Source: Streptomyces sclerotialus
Lineage (GTDB): Bacteria > Actinomycetota > Actinomycetes > Streptomycetales > Streptomycetaceae
NCBI GenBank assembly: GCA_000719105.1
Contig: JODX01000010.1
Location: 124,001 to 188,000, forward strand
Direction: 5' to 3'
Length of the DNA: 64,000 bases
In this document: in pieces, positions 7,616 through 13,870 of the stretch
How the letters are laid out: the number at the start of each line of letters is the position of its first letter
How positions within the stretch are numbered: the first letter of the stretch is position 1
Program-made: the position numbers and the translations under genes
The notes under the pieces: generated by a model
Seen by the model: the letters and a program-made list of their open reading frames with translations, nothing else
Database searches by the model: none
What the model was told of the DNA's origin: nothing

Positions 7616-8029
7616 CTAGCTTTCCGCAAGGATGTGGGACAACTCCTGATCGAGGTCGAAGTGGCGGTGCTCCGTGCCGGGCGGCACGGCGGTGTCCGTT
7701 CGCTTCAGGAACGACTCCAGGGCCCGCGCGGGGGCTTCGAGCAGGGCCTCACCCTCGGGGGAGCTCAGGGCGATGCAGACGACGCCCTGGCCGTGGCTCC
7801 GGGACGGCCAGACGCGGACGTCGCCGGTCCCGGTGGGCCGGTGGAGGCCCTCGGCGAGGAGGTCGCGGGCGAACACCCACTCGACGGTCTCCTCGGCTCC
7901 GGTGTGGAAGGTGGCGTGCACGGCGTAGGGATCGGCCGTGTCATACCGCAGTCCCGCGGGTACAGGCAGTGAGGACTCGCTCGACACAACGAGGCGCAGG
8001 TGCAGCTCGCAGCTGACCGTGGTGTTCAT
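7616..8029 (-). CDS. ssgB: SsgB, sporulation-specific cell division activator
   Basis: A 137-residue SsgA-like (SALP) protein. The sequence MNTTVSCELHLRLVVSSESS onward agrees along its whole length with SsgB as I remember it from S. coelicolor. SsgB localises to future septum sites in aerial hyphae and recruits FtsZ, so it is needed for sporulation septation. ATG 8029 gives the family length; the frame continues upstream to 8095 but without a start signal. A promoter of the stress/development sigma H type is visible upstream at 8088-8114, which fits published work on sigma-H control of ssgB. A 1-kb neighbourhood without other division genes is usual for it. Confidence 0.95.
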   Translation of the reverse strand: MNTTVSCELHLRLVVSSESSLPVPAGLRYDTADPYAVHATFHTGAEETVEWVFARDLLAEGLHRPTGTGDVRVWPSRSHGQGVVCIALSSPEGEALLEAPARALESFLKRTDTAVPPGTEHRHFDLDQELSHILAES

Positions 8030-8087
8030 AAGCGCCAAGGCCTTTCGCTCAGTGTGCGCTCGGGGATTCGCACGTCGGCGAAATCGA

Positions 8088-8114
8088 CATCCCACCTACG
8101 GTGCCGTTGTAAAC
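8088..8114 (-). promoter_or_regulatory. Candidate sigma-H/sigma-B-type promoter of ssgB
   Basis: On the minus strand GTTTAC (8109-8114) and GGGATG (8088-8093) are separated by 15 bases, close to the GTTT-N14-16-GGGTAT pattern of stress/development sigma factors. The predicted start near 8080 gives a leader of about 50 bases before ATG 8029. Confidence 0.45.
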
Positions 8115-8206
8115 CCCTCTGAGTGTTTTGCGTCGCTTTTGGTAGCTCATACGGCCGAGAACCCGTTCGTCGGATACGACCATTCCGGTGACCGGATTCT
8201 CTCGGG

Positions 8207-8212
8207 TAGGGT
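8207..8212 (+). promoter_or_regulatory. -10 box (TAGGGT) placed for a leaderless transcript
   Basis: TAGGGT ends 8 bases before ATG 8221, so transcription could start at the ATG. There is no clear -35 match. Confidence 0.4.
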
Positions 8213-8220
8213 TTGGCCGT

Positions 8221-8700
8221 ATGAATACGGGGAGTCACGAAACGGGGGAGGTCGCCGTGGCGGCCGACGGAACCAAGAGTGAGACCGGCACGCCCGGGGA
8301 CGCGGCCACCGGGACGACCGACCCGGCCCCGCTCGGATCGCGTGCGCCGGAGTTCGTCAAGGCGCGGCGGGTGCTCCACCTCAGCTGGCAGGTGGGCGTC
8401 TTCGTCATCGGGCTCGCGGTGGTCGCCGCGGGCGCGGCCATGCTGGTGCTGCCCGGCCCCGGCTGGGTGGTGATCTTCGGCGGCATGGCGATCTGGGCGA
8501 CCGAGTTCGTCTGGGCGCAGCTGGTGCTCCGCTGGACGAAACGCAAGGTGACCGAGGCGGCGCAGCGCGCCCTCGATCCCAAGGTCCGCCGCCGCAACAT
8601 CATCCTGACGACGGTCGGTCTGGTGATCGTGGCCGTGGTCGTCGGGGTCTACCTGTGGAAGTTCGGCCTGGAGCTGCCCTGGAAGATCAAGGAGCAGTGA
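8221..8700 (+). CDS. TIGR02611-family membrane protein (PGPGW motif)
   Basis: A 159-residue membrane protein. The conserved block LVLPGPGWVVIFGGMAIWATEFVWA marks the actinobacterial PGPGW/TIGR02611 family, whose function is unknown. Hydrophobic segments lie at about residues 60-80, 83-105 and 130-150, with a polar, disordered amino end. Two starts are plausible: ATG 8221, with a TAGGGT box placed for a leaderless mRNA, and the in-frame GTG 8257, which has a strong GGGGGAGG five bases upstream. The second would remove 12 residues. It is divergent from ssgB. Confidence 0.8.
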   Translation: MNTGSHETGEVAVAADGTKSETGTPGDAATGTTDPAPLGSRAPEFVKARRVLHLSWQVGVFVIGLAVVAAGAAMLVLPGPGWVVIFGGMAIWATEFVWAQLVLRWTKRKVTEAAQRALDPKVRRRNIILTTVGLVIVAVVVGVYLWKFGLELPWKIKEQ

Positions 8701-8832
8701 CCGGGCGGCGGTCCGGCGCCCGGTCGGGCACGTGGCCGGGGGCCGGACCGGGTACGCGGCTGTGGCCGGGGGCCTGGTCGGGCACATGGTCGAAGGCACC
8801 CCCTGACATGGGGTAATGTTCTGTCTGCGCCC

Positions 8833-8904
8833 GGGCGATTAGCTCAGCGGGAGAGCGCTTCGTTCACACCGAAGAGGTCACTGGTTCGAACCCAGTATCG
8901 CCCA
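8833..8904 (+). tRNA. tRNA-Val (CAC), copy 1
   Basis: A 72-base cloverleaf has acceptor stem GGGCGAT/ATCGCCC (8833-8839 with 8897-8903) and discriminator A. The anticodon loop TTCACAC gives CAC, reading GTG codons. TAATGT at 8814-8819 may be its -10 box. CCA is not encoded. Confidence 0.95.
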
Positions 8905-8916
8905 CTTGACACCCGG

Positions 8917-8951
8917 ACGACCCGGCTCACGGACACCGTGAGCCGGGTCGT
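8917..8951 (+). terminator. Terminator of tRNA-Val (CAC)
   Basis: A 16-bp perfect stem (8917-8932 with 8936-8951) with a 3-base loop is followed by a T-rich run (TTCTGTTGTTG). Confidence 0.85.
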
Positions 8952-9890
8952 TCTGTTGTTGCGGTGTGGTGGTCGTGGCCGCGATCAGGTTCACGGGTTC
9001 CGTTCCTGGTCCGACCTGGGGACAAGCCAGTGGTACGCGGACGGACCGGATGCCTCGGGCTCCCACGAGGGCCCTCGCCCGCCCCTCGGCGCCTCCGGCC
9101 GCTGCGTGCACCGCGGCCGCGGTGCGTCGAAGAGGTGCTTCGGGTTCAGGTGGGCCGTGGGGCCGCCCGGACCGGTCGCCGGCGCGGGTCGCGCGGCCGG
9201 CCGGAGGGAAGGGGCGTGCGAGGTGCTCCGTGGAGTGCTCGTTGCGCCGGCTGGTTCTGCACCGCCGCTCCGACCGGTTGACCGGGGCCCGCTCGGTGCC
9301 CTGTTGTCCGACCCGCACGCGATCGCACGCCACCGCCCGCAACGGCTGCCGACCTCCGCCGCGCGCTGCTTCACGCTGCTCGCCGCCCTGTGAGGCGCGC
9401 AGTCCGCTCCGCAACCGCCGACGTCGCGCGCCACCTCGTCACTCTCTGTTGTCGGGTGCCGATCGCCTTCGGCCGTCCGCACATCGGCTCCCGCGTGCCT
9501 CCGCGCCTCGCGGAACCCGGCGTCACCGAACCCTTTCTGCCCTCTTCCTGCCCTCCTTCCGCTGTCTGCCGGTCCTCGCTCCACTGCCGACCTTCGCTTC
9601 CCCCTCAGCCGACGCCGTGCCCCCAACCATCGGTGTCCTGGGTGTCCCGGGTGTCCCGGTCCCGGGTGTCTCGAACAACGCCTTTTCTCGCTCCTTCCGA
9701 ACGCGAGGGCAGAGAAGATGAGGCCTCGTCACTTCCGCGTTCGACCCACCGAATCCACTGCCTCCACCTGCACATTTCCTCGCTCGCTCCGCCCCTCGAT
9801 CCCGCCCCGGCCGCCCCGCGACCCCGTACTCGGCCCGGCCCTGACCGCCACGCTCCCGCCCGGGCTTTCCATCAATTCCTGTCCGAATCA
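8952..9890. other. About 0.94 kb without a supportable gene
   Basis: All open frames here have Arg/Pro/Ser-rich translations with no recognisable domain, and none shows the codon bias of its neighbours. From about 9430 the plus strand is pyrimidine-rich (CCCTCTTCCTGCCCTCCTTC near 9540). A 9-bp tandem array of GGTGTCCCG-like units lies at 9631-9672. The segment may be a decayed gene or simply the upstream region of the sugar-uptake operon. Confidence 0.5.
9631..9672 (+). repeat. Short tandem repeat, GGTGTCCCG-like units
   Basis: Four 9-bp units, one separated by a 6-base partial unit, occur in the gene-poor stretch before the sugar-uptake operon. Confidence 0.6.
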
Positions 9891-9919
9891 TTGACGCATC
9901 CGGAGGGTCTCCGTACCTT
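9891..9919 (+). promoter_or_regulatory. Strong vegetative-type promoter of the sugar-uptake operon
   Basis: TTGACG (9891-9896) and TACCTT (9914-9919) are separated by exactly 17 bases. The transcription start would be near 9926, just before the operator candidates, giving a leader of about 60 bases. Confidence 0.75.
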
Positions 9920-9927
9920 GTGCCAGC

Positions 9928-9950
9928 AAGCGCTTACTTGAAACGATTCA
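9928..9950 (+). promoter_or_regulatory. LacI-type operator candidates overlapping the transcription start
   Basis: AAGCGCTT (9928-9935) is a perfect 8-base palindrome. TGAAACGATTCA (9939-9950) is a near-palindrome centred on CG. Both have the central-CG form typical of LacI-family operators and lie immediately after the predicted start, a position suited to repression. No regulator gene is in the window. Confidence 0.55.
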
Positions 9951-9986
9951 TGCGAGCGATCGACGACGTCGCGGGGAGGTCCCACT

Positions 9987-11273
9987 GTGGGTGACAACAT
10001 GAGCGTGGAGAGGCGGACGGTGCTCAAGGCGGTCGGCGCCTCGCTGACCACGCTGGGGCTGGCCGCCGCGACGGGCTGCGGTGGCGGCAGCGGTTCGGGC
10101 GACGGCACGGTGACGATCCGTTACGCCTGGTGGGGCGGCGAGCCGCGGGCCATCGCCATCAAGAAGACGATCGCGCTCTTCGAGAAGAAGTACCCGAAGA
10201 TCAAGATCAAGCCGGAATTCACGGACTATGAGGCGTTCTGGGAGAAGTTCCAGACGCAGGCCTCCGGCGGGAATCCGCCGGACGTTTTCCAGAATTCGGT
10301 CACGTTCCTGCGCAAGTACGACAAGCGCGGGGTCCTGATGGACCTCAAGACCCAGGCGGACGCGGGGAATCTGAGCCTCGACAATTTCCGCAACGGTGTT
10401 CTGTCGGCCGGTCAGGCCGACGGAAAGCAGCTCGGCATCCCGGTCGGCGCCAACACCATGGCACTCGTCATCGACCTCAAGGCCTTCGAGAAGGCGGGCG
10501 TGAAGCCGGAGTTCGGCTGGACCTGGGACGAGTACTTCGACGCGCTGCAGACGATCCAGGACAAGCTGAAGATCGCCGGTGACACGGGCTACTTCAGCAT
10601 CATGTACCTCTACGACCTCTACCTGCGGCAGAACGGCAAGGCCTTCTACACCGACAGCGATCTCGGCTTCACCGAGGACGATCTGACGCAGTGGTGGGAG
10701 GACGGCTACAAGCGCGTGCGCTCCGGGCTCGTCGCCGACCCGAAGAAGATCGAGCAGGTCAAGCCCAAGTCGGGCCTGTCGGCGGGGCTCGCCGCGTCCG
10801 AATTCACCTGGGACAACTTCTCCATCCGCTACGAGGGCGAGGGCGAGTCGGACTACGGGCTCGCGCCGATTCCCACCACGGACGGGAAAGACACCGGCCA
10901 GTACCTCGGTTCGCTGATGCTCAGCGCTTTCACCGGCACCAAGCACCCCAAGGAAGTGGCCCAGTTCATCGACTTCATGACCCACGACCCCGAGGTCGGC
11001 AAGATCATGGGGTACGACCGCGGCATCCTCGCCACGTCGGAGCAGTACGAGGCGTTCACGCCCACCGACGACAACAACAAGGGTGTCAAGGCCTACGAGG
11101 AGGAGGTCGCCGCGGCCGGCGTGCTCGGGAAGATCACCCCGCACCCGTCCGGCGCCGACGTCATCGAGGCGGCGTTCCTGCGCATCGGCGGTGAGGTCGC
11201 CCAGGGCAAGACCAAGCCGGCCGACGCCGCCAAGGCGCTGTTCAGCGAGGCCAAGGCCGCCTTCGCGGGCTGA
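9987..11273 (+). CDS. ABC transporter sugar-binding lipoprotein
   Basis: A 428-residue extracellular solute-binding protein of family 1. The amino end has a twin-arginine (RR at 9-10, within VERRTVLKAV), a hydrophobic stretch and a lipobox ending at Cys31 (AATGC), so it is exported, probably by Tat, and lipid-anchored. The mature part opens TIRYAWWGGEPRAIAIKKTI, typical of oligosaccharide binders. GTG 9987 has GGGGAGG seven bases upstream; ATG 9999 is the alternative. It is the first gene of an operon with two permeases, a YesL-type protein and a rhamnogalacturonan-lyase-like enzyme, so the ligand is probably a pectin-derived oligosaccharide. No ATPase gene is present; Streptomyces sugar importers commonly share MsiK. 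Confidence 0.9.
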   Translation: MGDNMSVERRTVLKAVGASLTTLGLAAATGCGGGSGSGDGTVTIRYAWWGGEPRAIAIKKTIALFEKKYPKIKIKPEFTDYEAFWEKFQTQASGGNPPDVFQNSVTFLRKYDKRGVLMDLKTQADAGNLSLDNFRNGVLSAGQADGKQLGIPVGANTMALVIDLKAFEKAGVKPEFGWTWDEYFDALQTIQDKLKIAGDTGYFSIMYLYDLYLRQNGKAFYTDSDLGFTEDDLTQWWEDGYKRVRSGLVADPKKIEQVKPKSGLSAGLAASEFTWDNFSIRYEGEGESDYGLAPIPTTDGKDTGQYLGSLMLSAFTGTKHPKEVAQFIDFMTHDPEVGKIMGYDRGILATSEQYEAFTPTDDNNKGVKAYEEEVAAAGVLGKITPHPSGADVIEAAFLRIGGEVAQGKTKPADAAKALFSEAKAAFAG

Positions 11274-11287
11274 GGGGACGTACCACC

Positions 11288-12244
11288 ATGACGCTCGTCA
11301 AGGAAGCGCCCGCGCCCCCGGCCGGGAAGCGGTCCGCCGCTCCCGCCGCCGGGCGGCGCGGGCGGCGCCGCGAGAACCTCGTCGGCTACCTCTTCATGTC
11401 GCCGTGGCTCGCGGGGTTCCTGCTGCTCACGGCCGGGCCGATGATCGCGTCGCTGTACTACGCGTTCACCAGCTACAACCTGTTCGCGCCACCGCAGTGG
11501 GTGGGGCTGGACAACTTCACGACGATGTTCCAGGACCCGCGCTGGCAGAAGTCCGTGCAGGTCACCCTGAAGTACGTCGTCGTGGCCACCCCGCTGAAAC
11601 TGCTGCTGGCACTCGGCGTCGCGCTGCTGCTCGCACAGAGTCGGCGCGGGCAGGGGCTGTACCGGGCCGCGTTCTACATGCCCTCGCTCATCGGTGCCAG
11701 CGTCTCCGTGGGCTTCGTGTGGCGCGCGCTGTTCTCGGACGACGCGGTCGTGGACCGTACCCAGAAGATCTTCGGTCTCGACGTGGGCGGCTGGATCGGC
11801 AATCCGGACTACGTCATCTACGCCCTGGTGGCGCTGAGCATCTGGCAGTTCGGCGCGCCGATGGTCATCTTCCTGGCCGGGCTCAAGCAGGTCCCGCGGG
11901 AGCTGTACGAGGCGGCCGAGGTGGACGGGGCCGGTCCGCTGCGGCGGTTCTGGAACATCACGCTGCCGATGATCTCGCCCGTGCTGTTCTTCAACGTGCT
12001 GCTGGAGTCCATCCACGCGTTCCAGGTGTTCGGTTCCGCCTACGTCGTCTCCGACACCCGGTGCGGGCCGGCCGACGCCACGCTCGTCTACACCTGTTAC
12101 CTGTACCAGAAGGGCTTCAAGGAGGCTCAGATGGGCTTCGCCTCCGCGATGGCCTGGACGCTGGTGATCGCGGTGGCGCTCGTGACGGCGGTCCTGTTCT
12201 GGTCGCAGAAGAAGTGGGTGCACTACGAGGAGGCCGCCAAGTGA
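11288..12244 (+). CDS. Sugar ABC transporter permease (MalF type)
   Basis: A 318-residue inner-membrane permease of the binding-protein-dependent sugar family. It has six hydrophobic segments, and the cytoplasmic EAA loop is seen as EAAEVDGAGPLRRFWNITLP. ATG 11288 lies 14 bases after the lipoprotein gene with GAGGGGA upstream. Its stop overlaps the next permease start (GTGA), so the pair is translationally coupled. It forms half of the heterodimeric channel. Confidence 0.92.
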   Translation: MTLVKEAPAPPAGKRSAAPAAGRRGRRRENLVGYLFMSPWLAGFLLLTAGPMIASLYYAFTSYNLFAPPQWVGLDNFTTMFQDPRWQKSVQVTLKYVVVATPLKLLLALGVALLLAQSRRGQGLYRAAFYMPSLIGASVSVGFVWRALFSDDAVVDRTQKIFGLDVGGWIGNPDYVIYALVALSIWQFGAPMVIFLAGLKQVPRELYEAAEVDGAGPLRRFWNITLPMISPVLFFNVLLESIHAFQVFGSAYVVSDTRCGPADATLVYTCYLYQKGFKEAQMGFASAMAWTLVIAVALVTAVLFWSQKKWVHYEEAAK

Positions 12245-13113
12245 CCACCGCCACCAGTCCCGCCGTGCGCACCGCGAACGAGCGGCGGCGCACTGGATCG
12301 ATCGCCTGGCACGTGGGCGCGCTCGTCGTCCTCGCGGTCGTCCTGTATCCCGTGATCTGGGTGGTCGGCGCGGCCTTCAAGCCGGGCAAGGACATCATCG
12401 CCAGCCTCGACCTGCTGCCCGCCAAGCCCGTCTTCGAGAACTTCTCCGGGCTCGCCGACGGTATCTCCGGCATCTCCATCAGCAGTTTCTTCGTGAACTC
12501 GCTGACGTACGCGGTCCTCGCCGTGGTCGGTGTGGTGCTGTCCAGCTCGCTGACGGCCTACGCCTTCACCAAGATCCGGTTCGCCGGGCGGAACCTGATG
12601 TTCACGATGATGATCGGCACGCTGCTGCTGCCGTACCACGTCCTGCTCATCCCGCAGTATGTGATGTTCCGCAACCTCGAGCTCGTCGACACCCTCGTGC
12701 CGCTCGTGGCGGGCAAGTTCCTGGCGACGGAGGCGTTCTTCGTCTTCCTGATGGTGCAGTTCATGCGCGGGCTGCCGCGCGAGCTGGACGAGGCCGCCAA
12801 GCTCGACGGCTGCGGACACCTGCGGACCTACTGGTCCATCGTGCTGCCGCTGTGCCGTCCCGCCCTCATCACCAGCGCCATCTTCACCTTCATCAACGCG
12901 TGGAACGACTTCATGGGGCCGTTGATCTACCTCAACACCCCCTCCAAGTACACCGTCTCGCTGGGGCTGATGATGTTCCGCGACCAGGAGGGCATCGCCA
13001 ACTACGGCGGCATGATCGCGATGTCGCTGGTGGCTCTGATTCCGGTCATCGCCTTCTTCATGGCCTTCCAGCGCTACCTCATCGACGGCATGGCCACGTC
13101 CGGCCTGAAGTGA
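12241..13113 (+). CDS. Sugar ABC transporter permease (MalG type)
   Basis: A 290-residue permease, second half of the channel, starting at GTG 12241 inside the stop of the first permease. Six hydrophobic segments are seen, and the EAA loop reads EAAKLDGCGHLRTYWSIVLP. The carboxy end AFQRYLIDGMATSGLK is typical of MalG-like proteins, whose last residues touch the ATPase. The next gene starts about 50 bases downstream, after short GAAGTGA-type repeats. Confidence 0.92.
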   Translation: MTTATSPAVRTANERRRTGSIAWHVGALVVLAVVLYPVIWVVGAAFKPGKDIIASLDLLPAKPVFENFSGLADGISGISISSFFVNSLTYAVLAVVGVVLSSSLTAYAFTKIRFAGRNLMFTMMIGTLLLPYHVLLIPQYVMFRNLELVDTLVPLVAGKFLATEAFFVFLMVQFMRGLPRELDEAAKLDGCGHLRTYWSIVLPLCRPALITSAIFTFINAWNDFMGPLIYLNTPSKYTVSLGLMMFRDQEGIANYGGMIAMSLVALIPVIAFFMAFQRYLIDGMATSGLK

Positions 13114-13166
13114 CCGAAGTGACCGAAGCGATCTGAAGTGAAGTGAAAGGGCGGGGGGCGGTCACC

Positions 13167-13760
13167 ATGGCGCAAGCAAGCGTGAAGGCGCGCAAGAAGG
13201 AGCCTCTGTTCGGCGAACGCTTCGCCGTCTTCGCCGAGTGCATGCTCACCGGCGTGTGGATCGCTGTGGCCTGCCTCGGCCTCGTCACCTACCCGGCGGC
13301 GTTCGCCGCAGGTGCCCGGCATCTGCGGCGCCGGACCGCCCATGAGAGCGGCGGCTGGCGCGAGTTCGTCGCCGACTTCCGGACGGCCGTGCGCCGGGGG
13401 TGGGCCGTCGGGCTCGCCGGGTGGGCCGCGGCGGGCGCCGTCTGGGTGGACGTCCAGGTCGCGCGGGCCGGGCTGCCCGGCGGGCCGTTCGCCGCGGCGG
13501 TCGGTCTGTTCGCGCTGATCGCGCTCATGGTGTCCGGGCTGCGCGCGGCGGCGGTGTGGACACCCGGTGACTCCTGGCGGGCGCTGCTCGGGGCCGCCGG
13601 CCGGCGCACCCTCCGCGATCCCGCGGGGTCCTTCCTGATCGTCTGCGGACTGGCGGTCGTCGCCGGTTCCGCCTGGCTCGTCGCGCCGCTGGCGGTCCCC
13701 GTTCTCGGGGCCGTCGCGGCGGCGGCCGTCGCCGTGGAGGAGCGGTACCGCCGCACCTGA
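13167..13760 (+). CDS. YesL/DUF624-family membrane protein
   Basis: A 197-residue protein with four hydrophobic segments (about residues 24-47, 78-97, 105-125 and 150-185). The opening KEPLFGERFAVFAECMLTGVWIAV matches the DUF624/YesL family. In Bacillus, yesL stands at the head of the rhamnogalacturonan utilisation cluster beside a sugar ABC transporter, and the same partnership is seen here. Its function is unknown; a role in transport or regulation of the permease is inferred from this repeated context. ATG 13167 has a G-rich ribosome-binding site; GTG 13143 in the same frame is an alternative. Confidence 0.8.
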   Translation: MAQASVKARKKEPLFGERFAVFAECMLTGVWIAVACLGLVTYPAAFAAGARHLRRRTAHESGGWREFVADFRTAVRRGWAVGLAGWAAAGAVWVDVQVARAGLPGGPFAAAVGLFALIALMVSGLRAAAVWTPGDSWRALLGAAGRRTLRDPAGSFLIVCGLAVVAGSAWLVAPLAVPVLGAVAAAAVAVEERYRRT

Positions 13761-13780
13761 CCGGCACCCCACGTTTCCCC

Positions 13781-13805
13781 GGTGCGACGCCCATGGCGTC
13801 GTACC
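13781..13805 (+). terminator. Hairpin between yesL-like and lyase-like genes
   Basis: An 11-bp stem (13781-13791 with 13795-13805, one G-T pair) has a 3-base loop. A second 7-bp hairpin follows at 13810-13829. There is no T-run, so it may be an attenuator or an mRNA processing/stability element rather than a full stop. Confidence 0.45.
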
Positions 13806-13870
13806 TCTACCTGTCATGCCCTTGACAGGCCTCTGCCACCCGTTGCAAGGACGCAAGGAAAGGAAAGGCC

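Noticed and set aside
7375..8016. Plus-strand frame opposite ssgB
   Set aside because: It is a shadow of ssgB; the peptide has no domain and starts in the empty gap.
8833..8904. tRNA-Val as an integrated-element attachment site
   Set aside because: No integrase, excisionase or repeated tRNA 3' end is found; the second similar sequence at 17218 is a complete tRNA gene with its own promoter.
8966..9721. Open frame of 251 codons on the plus strand
   Set aside because: Its translation is Arg/Pro/Ser-rich with no domain, overlaps other long frames, and lacks a ribosome-binding site; long chance frames are common at this GC content.
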